From positions 1 through 45,611 of the forward strand of contig JAIBCK010000017.1 in assembly GCA_019694215.1 (NCBI GenBank): 45,611 nucleotides of DNA. The letters are read 5' to 3'. Positions within the stretch are counted from its first letter, which is position 1. Each line of letters starts with the position of its first letter. The DNA is from Thermoflexales bacterium (GTDB lineage Bacteria; Chloroflexota; Anaerolineae; J036; Brachytrichaceae). Below, piece after piece: positions 17,201-25,530 of this stretch. The translations under genes and the position numbers were made by a program. The notes below the pieces were generated by a model. It was given only the letters and a program-made list of their open reading frames with translations, did no database searches and was not told the origin of the DNA.

Positions 17201-18081
17201 CCGGCGATCGTGGCGCTCCCGCGCAAAATGGGCCGGGTCAGACACGTCGCGCCGCCCTCTGCCTTGAAGGAGAGCTCCTCGCCGCGATAGGTCTGCACCT
17301 CGCACCCGGCGTCGATCAGCCGCTGGCGGGTGATCGGGTTCCCCTCCAGCATGATGCACTCGCCGGGCGCCGTGGCGAGCACATTGGGGCCCTGGGTGAG
17401 GAACTCGGGCTCGGGCACCTCCACCCAGCGGAAGCCGCGCCGCTCCAGCGCCTGCAGCAGCGGCACCGGAAAGAGCGGCAGATACATCACGGCCAGGCGC
17501 TCATCCACGATGGAGATCAGGCTGAGCAGGTGCAGACAGGCCTCCGGGCCGGTGTAATACGGCAGGTCCCCGGTCAGGATCGTGATGCCGCGGGGCTCGA
17601 GCAGCGCCCGAAGCTCGGCCACGGCGGCGGCGTTAGTGCGGTAGCCCTGGCCAATCGCCAGCGTCTTCTCATCGAGCCAGAGCATGTCCCCGCACTCGGC
17701 ATGGGCCTCCCCGCCCAGCGCGCCCAGGATCGGCACGCCGGCCCGCTGCAGGACGCGGCCCATTGCCGCCTCCTCACCGCGCCGCAACGCCTTGCCCATG
17801 TTCAAGAGCACCGCGCCGTGATCGGTCACCAGGGCTGGGTCAAACGTAAAAATGCTGTCCGCGTGGTTGGGCAGAACCTCGTCGTGGTAGATCACTTCCG
17901 CGCCACCCTTGCGCAGCTGATCGCAGAAGGCATCGTGCTCGGCCTGTGCGCGGGCCAGATTGATCGGCGCGCTGTAGTGCCAGCGGGCCGGATCGGCCGA
18001 ACCAAAGGCGGCATCCGGCCGCTTGACCACGACGCGCCGCAGGGGCGCGATCATCGATTGGGCACCAAAGGTCTTGTCCAT
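17191..18081 (-). CDS. Amidinohydrolase, dimethylarginine dimethylaminohydrolase / arginine deiminase-like
   Basis: A 296-residue protein of the guanidine-modifying superfamily, which attacks arginine-like substrates with a cysteine. Motifs: FTFDPALVTDHGAVLLNMGK (78-97), EAHAECGDML (125-134), a histidine in ACLHLLSL (H184), ECIMLEGNPITRQRL (241-255) and the C-terminal GGATCLTRPI with candidate nucleophile C280. The length is closer to dimethylaminohydrolases than to classical arginine deiminases of about 400 residues. Substrate (methylarginine, arginine or another) is not decided. ATG follows GATAAT (18088-18093) by six bases, so the mRNA may be leaderless. No arc operon genes are nearby. Confidence 0.85.
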   Translation of the reverse strand: MDKTFGAQSMIAPLRRVVVKRPDAAFGSADPARWHYSAPINLARAQAEHDAFCDQLRKGGAEVIYHDEVLPNHADSIFTFDPALVTDHGAVLLNMGKALRRGEEAAMGRVLQRAGVPILGALGGEAHAECGDMLWLDEKTLAIGQGYRTNAAAVAELRALLEPRGITILTGDLPYYTGPEACLHLLSLISIVDERLAVMYLPLFPVPLLQALERRGFRWVEVPEPEFLTQGPNVLATAPGECIMLEGNPITRQRLIDAGCEVQTYRGEELSFKAEGGATCLTRPILRGSATIAGKS

Positions 18082-18087
18082 GACGCG

Positions 18088-18093
18088 ATTATC
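18088..18093 (-). promoter_or_regulatory. -10-like GATAAT before the amidinohydrolase gene
   Basis: GATAAT on the minus strand lies six bases before the ATG, with no Shine-Dalgarno between. Same spacing as at the GT-C gene. No convincing -35. Confidence 0.4.
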
Positions 18094-18130
18094 TCCCCCG
18101 CGACAGCGCATCGAGTGCGCCCCTCACGCT

Positions 18131-18172
18131 GGAAAAACGAATCGTCCCTGCCGGCTTGCCGACAGGGACGAT
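18131..18172 (-). terminator. Intrinsic terminator of the atp (and perhaps nuo-atp) operon
   Basis: A 15-bp stem with one mismatch (18141-18155 with 18158-18172), followed leftward by TCGTTTTTCC. It lies 25 bases past the stop of the b-delta gene and shows that no F1 gene follows in this operon. Confidence 0.88.
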
Positions 18173-18196
18173 GTGTGTTCTGACGAAGGGCCCGCC

Positions 18197-18979
18197 CTAC
18201 TGGCCGAGCTGCTGGCGCAGGGCGCTCATCTTGCCCTGGACCGAGCCGTCGATGACCTTGTCGCCCACGCGGACGACCAGGCCGCCCAGGATGGCGGGAT
18301 CGACGTCGAACTTGACATCAGCCAGGCCACTCATCTGGCGGGCCAGATCGGCCTTGACCGCCGCCTTCTCGCTGTCGGACAGCGGCAGGGCGCTGGTGAC
18401 CGAGGCGCTGCCAGCGCCTGCGGCGGCACCCGCGACCAGGCCGGCCGGGACCTTGGCGAAGAAGTCGTCGATCAGCGCGCTCTGGCGCTTGGCATCCAGG
18501 TTGTCGCCAACGACCTTGTTGGCGGCCGCAATGGCCAGCGCGGCGACCTGCGAGCGGACGCCGGCGAGCATCTGGGTGCGCTCGGCGCTGGCATCGCTGC
18601 GGGCCTGAACCTTGATCTTCTCGGCCTCGACGTGCGCATCGGCGCGGACGCGGTCGGCGTCGGCCTGGGCGAGCGTGAGGGCCTCGGTGCGGGCCTTCTG
18701 GGCCTCGGCGCGGGCCTCTTCGAGCTTGGCCTGATAGTCCTTCTCGACATTGGCCAGGCGCTCATCGGCCTTGCGCGCGTTCTCGAGGCTGTCATCGATG
18801 CGCTTGCGGCGCGCTTCGAGGTTCTTGAGCAGCGGCTCGATCAGCAACGGCTTGAGGAAGAGGATGAGGAAGATGAGGTTGATGATCTGGGCAAGCAGCA
18901 TCACACCATTGATGCCGAGGTTGCCAAAGACATCGCCGCCGCCTTCCGCGAAGGGGGTCACGTATGCGAGTGCGTTCAT
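18197..18979 (-). CDS. atpF: ATP synthase b subunit fused to the C-terminal domain of delta
   Basis: A 260-residue F0 peripheral-stalk protein. One membrane helix (about 22-45), then a highly charged Ala/Glu/Arg coiled coil (48-165) typical of subunit b. The last 70 residues (192-260) read as the C-terminal half of delta: VTSALPLSDSEKAAVKADL, then DPAILGGLVVRVGDKVIDGS. The six-helix N-terminal domain of delta, which normally binds the F1 alpha subunits, is not present between them. Compare mycobacterial b-delta fusions, which keep a complete delta. Shine-Dalgarno GAGGA precedes ATG by about six bases. Last gene of the block before a terminator; no atpH, A, G, D or C follows. The fusion call rests on the strong delta motif. 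Confidence 0.88.
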   Translation of the reverse strand: MNALAYVTPFAEGGGDVFGNLGINGVMLLAQIINLIFLILFLKPLLIEPLLKNLEARRKRIDDSLENARKADERLANVEKDYQAKLEEARAEAQKARTEALTLAQADADRVRADAHVEAEKIKVQARSDASAERTQMLAGVRSQVAALAIAAANKVVGDNLDAKRQSALIDDFFAKVPAGLVAGAAAGAGSASVTSALPLSDSEKAAVKADLARQMSGLADVKFDVDPAILGGLVVRVGDKVIDGSVQGKMSALRQQLGQ

Positions 18980-18997
18980 GTGTGTCCTCAGTACCTG

Positions 18998-19240
18998 CTA
19001 GATCGCAAACAGCAGAAGGAAGGCAATCACGAGGGCGAAAATGGCCAGCGACTCGGCAAACGCAATGACGAGAATCATGTACGTCTGCAGGGTGCTTGTG
19101 ACCTCAGGGTTGCGGCCGATCGAGATCAGCGCACCGAGACCGGCCAGGCCGATACCAATGCCAGGCCCGATCATGCCCGCGCCACCGGCCATGCCGGCGC
19201 CGATCAACTTCCCGAGTTCCTTGGCGGCTTCTGGATTCAT
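18998..19240 (-). CDS. atpE: ATP synthase c subunit
   Basis: The 80-residue ring subunit, a helical hairpin. Seen: the Gly-rich first helix GPGIGIGLAGLGA, the polar loop RNPE (43-46) and the ion-binding carboxylate E63 in AFAESLAIF of helix two. The glutamine that marks sodium-binding rings in helix one is Ile here (I30), so proton coupling is inferred. A strong Shine-Dalgarno GAGGAG lies eight bases before ATG, in keeping with high expression of the c subunit. Confidence 0.96.
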   Translation of the reverse strand: MNPEAAKELGKLIGAGMAGGAGMIGPGIGIGLAGLGALISIGRNPEVTSTLQTYMILVIAFAESLAIFALVIAFLLLFAI

Positions 19241-19277
19241 GTCTACTACTCCTCAGTTTGGGTTTCCTGTTGATAAC

Positions 19278-20384
19278 CTAGTGGGCGTGCCCTTCCGCAT
19301 GCTCGTCATCGCCGCCGTGGACGGCCACGGACAGCGAGGTGAAGACGATGATCAGCATCATGAACACGAACGATTGAATGACGGCGACCGCGAACTCGAG
19401 CGCGAGGAAGGCGGTCGGTGCAACGAGCGGGACCAGGAAGGACATCACCAGCACCAGCACGGTGCCGGCGAACATGTTGCCGAACAACCGGAAGGCGAAG
19501 GAGATGATGCGGATGAACTCCGACAGCAACTCAAGGAAGCCGACCGCGAATTGGATCACCGCGATCAGGCCCGCCATCATGCCCTTCTTGACCTTCTTCA
19601 GTTCGCTGAAGCGGAAGAAGTTGCCGAGATAGTGCGTCCCGTTTGCGCGGAAGCCCTGGATTTCGATGAAGATGAAGGCGACCAGCGCCATCGCCAGCGT
19701 CGTGCTCAGGTCGGAGGTCGGGCGGCGCATATACGGCACCACCACGGCACCCGCGCCATGCTCCTCGGCACCGACGACATCGCTGGCCAGGCCCGCGACC
19801 ATTTCGGCCGGCCCGCTCGCCAGCGCGCCCGTGCTCTTGCACGCCTCGGCGGTTGTCGCCGGGATGCCCGTGATCACGGAGGCGGAGCCCGCCTTGACGT
19901 AGCAATAGCCCGTGCCGCTGTGCGGCGCCTCGAGGATGCCGATCGACTCGATGCCGGGGATGACTTCCATCATGCCGGAGACGAGGATGAAGGTGAAGGC
20001 GGTGATGGCAACCGCAACCACGGTCTTGGCGCGCGCCCCGAGGGTCGGCACCATGTAGTTGCGATACAGGTAATCGACGAAGGACTCCCAGGCGTTGGCG
20101 AACCAGTTGCCCGGCGCGCCGCCCTTGCCCTGCAGGTCCATGCCCTTGCGCGCCGCCCAGGCCATCAGCAGGATGACGATGTCAACGATGATGGTCGTGA
20201 ACAGGGTGTTCGGGATGGGATAGCCCGGCACGGTCTCAGGCTTGATCGAAATGGGCGGGATGAAGGACTTGAAGGTCGTCCCGTTGACCACGACGCCATT
20301 CCCGAAGCGCCCCAGTTGGACGCTGAAATAGCATGAGACACACAGGAAGGCCAGCAACAGCACGGTTATGGGTTTGACTTTCAT
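19278..20384 (-). CDS. atpB: ATP synthase a subunit with long insert and His-rich C-terminus
   Basis: The stator half-channel of F0, 368 residues, about 100 longer than typical. The essential arginine is R299 in FAFRLFGNMFAG; the last helix has VIQSFVFMMLIIVFTSLSV (Q337). Extra length comes from an N-terminal segment and a polar insert at about 144-215 between early helices, with two cysteines (C161, C182) and a Gly/Ala-rich stretch. The C-terminus ends HGGDDEHAEGHAH. Otherwise normal. Followed by atpE after 37 bases. Confidence 0.95.
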   Translation of the reverse strand: MKVKPITVLLLAFLCVSCYFSVQLGRFGNGVVVNGTTFKSFIPPISIKPETVPGYPIPNTLFTTIIVDIVILLMAWAARKGMDLQGKGGAPGNWFANAWESFVDYLYRNYMVPTLGARAKTVVAVAITAFTFILVSGMMEVIPGIESIGILEAPHSGTGYCYVKAGSASVITGIPATTAEACKSTGALASGPAEMVAGLASDVVGAEEHGAGAVVVPYMRRPTSDLSTTLAMALVAFIFIEIQGFRANGTHYLGNFFRFSELKKVKKGMMAGLIAVIQFAVGFLELLSEFIRIISFAFRLFGNMFAGTVLVLVMSFLVPLVAPTAFLALEFAVAVIQSFVFMMLIIVFTSLSVAVHGGDDEHAEGHAH

Positions 20385-20443
20385 GGACTACTCGTCTTTC
20401 AGTTTCAGCAAGCCGGTGCGGCCGCTTGTCTAGAGCGCCGCCC

Positions 20444-20752
20444 TCAGGCCGACTCGCCGTTGTTTTTCTTCGCTTCAGCCCAGTCTTCGTAGGCCTTCCG
20501 CGCCCGTGGCACCGTGCCCATCGCCAACTTGTAGGTCACCCAGACAGAGGCGATCGCGCCGATGATGCTCAACAGAAGCGTGAACAGGGGCTTCGTGTTC
20601 GTGACGCGGGTGTCAATGAACAGCCCCAGCAGGACCGAACCGAACACCAGCGCAACAACCGCGAAGCCGATCCGAAGGACCATCTGAGCGATCACCCCCG
20701 CGGGCAACGCCCGTGACAAAATCACGAGCGGGGGATCCTTTTCCTTCTTCAT
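20444..20752 (-). CDS. atpI: AtpI-like F0 accessory protein
   Basis: A 102-residue protein with two hydrophobic segments (about 18-45 and 56-77) and the AtpI/AtpQ-type pattern ending GTVPRARKAYEDW. AtpI assists c-ring assembly or Mg2+ supply in other bacteria. The assignment rests mainly on position directly before atpB and on topology. The upstream gap to nuoN is 66 bases and holds a TAAAAT element that could be a weak internal -10. Confidence 0.8.
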   Translation of the reverse strand: MKKEKDPPLVILSRALPAGVIAQMVLRIGFAVVALVFGSVLLGLFIDTRVTNTKPLFTLLLSIIGAIASVWVTYKLAMGTVPRARKAYEDWAEAKKNNGESA

Positions 20753-20818
20753 GACCTCGCTTCGAAGCCGGCCGATTTTATCATGCCAACCCGCGGACGA
20801 CGCCGGGCCGACGTTCGT

Positions 20819-22372
20819 CTACAGCATCAGTGAGAGCGCTGCCGCGCGGGCCAGCTCCCACAACGGATAGATGGCCAGCAGCGTCGCGATCACACCGAAC
20901 GCGCACAGGCCGACCGCCCAGGCCACCGGCGCGGACACCTTGAGCGGCTGCGCGTCGTTGGCCGCGCGCTGGGTGTACATCGCCAGAACCACGCGCAGGT
21001 AGTAGAACACCGAGACCAGCACCATCGCCACGGCCAGCACGACCAGCCAGATGAAGACGGGGTTGTTGAACTGGGCGGCCACACTCAGCGCCGAGCGGAA
21101 GAGCAGGAACTTGCCCGCGAAGCCAACCAGGGGCGGCGCACCGAGCAGGCTCAACATGACGGCCACCATGGCCAGCGCCAGATACGGCGAGCGCCGCGAC
21201 AGCCCGGCGAAGTCCTTGAAGTCATCGCCGCCCACCCGCTGCGCGACGATGCCCGTCACGGCGAAGGCGCCGATGTTGGTCAGCGTGTAGGTGATCAGGT
21301 AGAAGATCACGGCCGCCAGCGCGTTGGTCGTCTCGGCGGTGTTCTGGCCAAACGAGGCCGCGAAACCCGCGACGCCGATCAGCATGTAGCCGGCCTGCGC
21401 GATGCTGGAGTAGGCCAGCATGCGTTTGACATTGCTCTGGTTGATCGCCATCAGGTTGCCAACCAGCATGGTCAGAATGGCGAGCGGCACCATCATCGCG
21501 ATCCACACCCCGGAGCCCTCGACGTAGTGGCTGGGCACGGGCGAGAAGACATACGGCAGGAAGCGCAGCATGATCGCAAACCCGGCCGCCTTGGACGCGG
21601 TGCTGATGAAGCCCGCCACCGGCGTGGGCGCGCCCTGATAGACATCCGGCGCCCACCACTGGAACGGCACAGTTGACGTCTTGAAGAGAAAGCCGACCGC
21701 CACGAGCAGGAGCGAGAATGTCAGCAGCAGCTTGGAATCCGACAGCGCCAGACGGTCCGCGACGACCTGATATTGCGTCGCGCCACTCAGGCCAAAGACA
21801 TAGCTCAGGCCGAAGAGCATGATCGTCGAGGTGACCGCGCCGAAGACGAAGTACTTGATGCCCGCTTCGGCGCTCAGCTTCGTGTCGCGCATGAAACCGG
21901 CCAGCAGATACAGCGAGATCGAGGCCGTCTCGGTGGCCAGGTAGAGCAGCATCAGATCGTTGGACGCCGCCATCAGGCCCATCCCGACGGTCGCCAGAAG
22001 CAGCAGCGCGTAGTATTCACCGCCCGCGCGCGCCGCGCGGAAGTCGATCGACACCAGCGCGGTCAGCGCCGCGCCGACGATGAAGATGCCCCGGAAAGCG
22101 AAGGCATACAGATCGAAGCGCACCAGGCCGCCCAGCACCACCAGTTTGGTCGGGTCCGTCGCCGCGTAGCTGGCGGCGGTGAGCGCGGCCGGCACGCAGG
22201 CCACCAGCGCGCCCATCAGCCCAAGCGCGGTCAGGATGCCCAACGCACGTCGGCTCACACCGCGGGCCGAGAGCAGGTCGAAGGCCAGGATGGCCAGCGC
22301 CCAGATCACAAGCACGATCTCTGGCAGGACAGCCAGCAGTTCGTTGAGTTTGGTGGGATCAAAGAAAGTCAT
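20819..22372 (-). CDS. nuoN: NADH-quinone oxidoreductase subunit N
   Basis: Proton-pumping antiporter-like subunit nearest the quinone end, 517 residues, about 14 membrane helices. Key charges are present: the glutamate in LYLATETASISLYLL, the helix-7 lysine in FLFKTSTVPFQWWAPDVYQG and the helix-8 lysine in ISTASKAAGF. NVKRMLAYSSIAQAGYM is typical. Its ATG shares one base with the TAA stop of the first nuoM (TAATG), indicating coupling. Last nuo gene of the block. Confidence 0.95.
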   Translation of the reverse strand: MTFFDPTKLNELLAVLPEIVLVIWALAILAFDLLSARGVSRRALGILTALGLMGALVACVPAALTAASYAATDPTKLVVLGGLVRFDLYAFAFRGIFIVGAALTALVSIDFRAARAGGEYYALLLLATVGMGLMAASNDLMLLYLATETASISLYLLAGFMRDTKLSAEAGIKYFVFGAVTSTIMLFGLSYVFGLSGATQYQVVADRLALSDSKLLLTFSLLLVAVGFLFKTSTVPFQWWAPDVYQGAPTPVAGFISTASKAAGFAIMLRFLPYVFSPVPSHYVEGSGVWIAMMVPLAILTMLVGNLMAINQSNVKRMLAYSSIAQAGYMLIGVAGFAASFGQNTAETTNALAAVIFYLITYTLTNIGAFAVTGIVAQRVGGDDFKDFAGLSRRSPYLALAMVAVMLSLLGAPPLVGFAGKFLLFRSALSVAAQFNNPVFIWLVVLAVAMVLVSVFYYLRVVLAMYTQRAANDAQPLKVSAPVAWAVGLCAFGVIATLLAIYPLWELARAAALSLML

Positions 22373-23892
22373 TACGCCATCACTCCGAGCGTTTTCAGAA
22401 TTGCCTGAACGCCGACCGAGACCACCGCCATCACGGTGTTGGGCATCAGCCCGGCGATGAACAGCACGAGGCACATGAACACGATTGAGAACTTCTCGAG
22501 CGCGTTCAGCCCGGGCAGCTTCTGCCATGCGGGGGTCTGTGGCTCGGAGAAGAACACCTTCATCCCGGTGCGCAGCGTCCAGGCTGCGGTGATGATGACG
22601 GTCAGCACACCGATGATGGCGACCGCGCTGTACCACCAGCTGAGCGTGTTGGCCATGTAGGGATAGACCGATTGCGAGCGCTGCCACAGGCCCATGAAGA
22701 TCTGGATCTCCGCGACAAAGCCGGGCAGGCCGGGCATTCCCATCGCCGCGAGCGAGCCGATCACAAAGCCGACCGCGGCCAGCGGCATGACGCGCGCCAG
22801 GCCATCCAGTTTGTCGGTGTTGCGCTCGTGCGCGCGCTCGTAGATCATCCCGACCAGGGCGAACATCAGACCGGTCATCACGCCGCCCGCGAAGAGCTCA
22901 TAGCCGGCGCCATTCAGGCCATAGGCGTTCATCGCGCACAGGCCGAGCAACACCAGGCCCAGGTGCGCGACCGAGGCGAAACCGATGATGTATTTGAGGT
23001 CCTTCTGGCGGAAGGCCACCGAGCCGGCGTAGATGACATTGGCCAGGCAAAGGAAGACCACCAGCGGCAGCCAGTACTGCGCGCCCTGCGGCATGAGCTG
23101 AATGCCAAAACGCAGCGCCGCATAGGCGCCGGTCGCCTTGAGCACGCCACCGTGCAGCATCGACACCGCGGTCGGCGCCGAGGCGTAGCCATCGGGCGAC
23201 CAGTTGTGCAGCGGCCAGATCGAGGCCAGCACCCCAAAGCCGATGAAGACCGGCAGGAACCACAGCTGCTGGAAGCCGAATCCGAGGCTGCCAACGTTCT
23301 TCAGCAACACCTCGAAGTCGAAGGACTTTCCACCGGCGAAGTAGAGCGCCAGCAGGCCGACGATCGCGACGAGCGAACCGAGGAAGAGATAGATGGTCAG
23401 CTTCATGGCCGCATATTCCTTGCGGCCGCTGCCCCAGCTCGCCACGAGGACGTAGACGGGGAAGAGCACCATCTCGTAGAAGATCAGGAAGAGGAAGATG
23501 TCCAGCGACATGAAGGCGCCGAACACGCCGCCGACCAGCATGAGCAGGAAGGCGAAGAATTCGCGCGGCCGGTCATCCTTGCCCCAGCTCACGAGGACGG
23601 CGCAGAACATCACGATGCCGGTCAGCAACAGCTGCGGCGCGGAGAAGCCGTCGACGCCGACCTTGTAGCTCACCCCGAGGGCGGGGATCCACGGCATTTG
23701 CTCGACGAACTGGAAGCCGCCGGTCGCCGTGTTGTAGCCGGCAAAGACGAAGAAGGACAGGATCAGCGACACGCCCGAGAAGGCGGCCGCGACCACTTTG
23801 ATGACCTCGCCCCGATCACGCGGGATGAGCAGGATGACGCCCGCGCCGATGAACGGCGAGAGCATGATCAGGGTCAGGATTGGAAACGCCAT
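22372..23892 (-). CDS. nuoM: Divergent second NuoM-like subunit
   Basis: A 506-residue antiporter-like subunit, NuoM family by IYLFLGSLVAIVG, DLKYIIGFASVAHLGLVLLG and MIYERAHERNTDKLDGL. It keeps the helix-5 glutamate (E140 in FYEMVLFPVY). The central helix-7 lysine is replaced: its neighbour copy has ALKIPIWPLHTWLPDAH, this one VLASIWPLHNWSPDGY, so K becomes L222. The helix-8 lysine is shifted by one position (K252), and the histidine of the usual THG motif is Gly (G336 in FAGGVMTGLMF). It may therefore pump differently or not at all. A Shine-Dalgarno AAGGGG precedes the ATG. It lies between canonical nuoM and nuoN. Confidence 0.9.
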   Translation of the reverse strand: MAFPILTLIMLSPFIGAGVILLIPRDRGEVIKVVAAAFSGVSLILSFFVFAGYNTATGGFQFVEQMPWIPALGVSYKVGVDGFSAPQLLLTGIVMFCAVLVSWGKDDRPREFFAFLLMLVGGVFGAFMSLDIFLFLIFYEMVLFPVYVLVASWGSGRKEYAAMKLTIYLFLGSLVAIVGLLALYFAGGKSFDFEVLLKNVGSLGFGFQQLWFLPVFIGFGVLASIWPLHNWSPDGYASAPTAVSMLHGGVLKATGAYAALRFGIQLMPQGAQYWLPLVVFLCLANVIYAGSVAFRQKDLKYIIGFASVAHLGLVLLGLCAMNAYGLNGAGYELFAGGVMTGLMFALVGMIYERAHERNTDKLDGLARVMPLAAVGFVIGSLAAMGMPGLPGFVAEIQIFMGLWQRSQSVYPYMANTLSWWYSAVAIIGVLTVIITAAWTLRTGMKVFFSEPQTPAWQKLPGLNALEKFSIVFMCLVLFIAGLMPNTVMAVVSVGVQAILKTLGVMA

Positions 23893-23907
23893 TTTCGCAA
23901 GCCCCTT

Positions 23908-25524
23908 TTAGCGGATCAGCGCCGAGATGCTGAAGTTGATCGGGTTCAGGATCAGCGAAGGCAGAATGCCGAGCAGCAACATCGCGATCATCAATGGCGC
24001 CACGCCCAGCACCTCCACCCAGTTGATGTCCTTGAGCGGATGGTGGGCCCATTCATGTCCAACCGGGCCATGCAACACCTTCTGAATGGACTTCAGGATG
24101 TAGATGCCGGTGATGAGCAGCCCGACCATCGAGAGCACCGTCAGCAGCGTGAACTCGCTGCCCCAGGCACCCCGCGTCACCAGGAACTCGCTGACGAAGC
24201 CGGCCAGGCCGGGCAGGCCCAGCGAGCCCATCGCGCAGAAGATCAGGATGGCGCCGTATTTCGGCATGATCGTCCACAGCCCGCCGAGTTTGGTGAGGTC
24301 GCGGGTGTGGGCGCGCTCATACACGATGCCGACGACGGCGAACATCGCCGCAGAGGACAAACCGTGGGTGATCATCTGCAGCACGGCGCCGTTCCCGGCA
24401 ATGCGGGCGCTCTCGATCAGTGCCTCGCCGGTGTAGCCAGCGGCCGCGGCGTGCGCGCCTTCGGCCACCGCATGCGGATCCGGCGCGTGCGCGGCAACCG
24501 CGCCGCCCATCGCCGAGGCCGCGACCGCGATGCCCATCGCGACGAAGCCCATGTGGTTGACCGAGCTGTAGGCGACCAGCTTCTTGAAGTCGTTCTGCCC
24601 CCAGGCCGCAAAGGCGCCCAGCACGATGCTCAGCATCGCCAACACCCCGAGGACGGGCGCGAACTCGCGCGCGGCCTGCGGGAAGAGTGGCAGGACCATG
24701 CGCAGGAAGCCATACCCACCGAGCTTGAGCAGGATGCCGGCCAGCATCATCGAACCGCCGGTGGGCGCCTCGGTGTGCGCATCGGGCAGCCAGGTGTGCA
24801 GCGGCCAGATCGGGATCTTGAGCGCAAAGGCGACCGAGAACGAGACAAACGCAATCACCGGCCAGACCTGCTGCGCGCCCTGGAAGATGTTGACCTGGTT
24901 CTTGCCGACGAAGGGCCGCCCAATTTCGCTGGTCAGATACGGAAGATCAAAGCTCCCCGAGGCGAGACCGACGACCTGGATGGCCAGCAGCATGCCCAGG
25001 CTGGCGAACATCGTGTAGAGGATGAACTTGAGCGACGCATAACGGCGATTCGCGCCACCCCACTGGCTGATGAGGAAGAACATCGGGACCAGGCTCGCCT
25101 CGTAGAAGACGAAGAAGAGCAGCAGGTCAAGCGAGACAAAGGCACCGATGACTGCGGTCTCGAGCAGGAAGAACAGGGCGTAGTAGGCCTTGACGTCCTT
25201 CTCGACGCTCATCGAGATCAGCATCGCCAGCGGTGTCAGGAAGGTGGTCAGGATCACCAGCGGGATCGAGAGCCCATCCACGCCGAGGTGATACGTCGCG
25301 TTGACCTGGGGGAACCAGGCCATCTTCTCCTCGAACAGATACGTGCCCTGTGGCGGGAACTGATATGCCGAGAAGAGCAGGTTGAGCGACAGCGCGAAGG
25401 GGATCAGGCTGAAGGCGACGGACACCCAGCGGATCAGGCCCTTGCGCTCACCCGGCAGGACGAGGACGAGGGCCATGCCGATGAGCGGCAGGAAGGTGAT
25501 GGTGGAAAGCAGGTTGATCGACAT
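23908..25524 (-). CDS. nuoM: NADH-quinone oxidoreductase subunit M, canonical copy
   Basis: A 538-residue proton-pumping subunit with all expected charges: E142 in FYEASLVPMFF, K236 in ALKIPIWPLHTWLPDAH, K267 in AGILLKLGGYG and H387 in QMITHGLSSAAMF. An Ala/His-rich insert of about 35 residues (338-372, including AAHAPDPHAVAEGAH) separates two helices and is not usual. Starts six bases after nuoL ends. This is the copy expected to do the normal pumping. Confidence 0.95.
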   Translation of the reverse strand: MSINLLSTITFLPLIGMALVLVLPGERKGLIRWVSVAFSLIPFALSLNLLFSAYQFPPQGTYLFEEKMAWFPQVNATYHLGVDGLSIPLVILTTFLTPLAMLISMSVEKDVKAYYALFFLLETAVIGAFVSLDLLLFFVFYEASLVPMFFLISQWGGANRRYASLKFILYTMFASLGMLLAIQVVGLASGSFDLPYLTSEIGRPFVGKNQVNIFQGAQQVWPVIAFVSFSVAFALKIPIWPLHTWLPDAHTEAPTGGSMMLAGILLKLGGYGFLRMVLPLFPQAAREFAPVLGVLAMLSIVLGAFAAWGQNDFKKLVAYSSVNHMGFVAMGIAVAASAMGGAVAAHAPDPHAVAEGAHAAAAGYTGEALIESARIAGNGAVLQMITHGLSSAAMFAVVGIVYERAHTRDLTKLGGLWTIMPKYGAILIFCAMGSLGLPGLAGFVSEFLVTRGAWGSEFTLLTVLSMVGLLITGIYILKSIQKVLHGPVGHEWAHHPLKDINWVEVLGVAPLMIAMLLLGILPSLILNPINFSISALIR

Positions 25525-25530
25525 GATCCC

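Noticed and set aside
20753-20818. Internal promoter for the atp genes
   Set aside because: A TAAAAT is present but without a matching -35 or a clear Shine-Dalgarno relation, so it was mentioned but not called.
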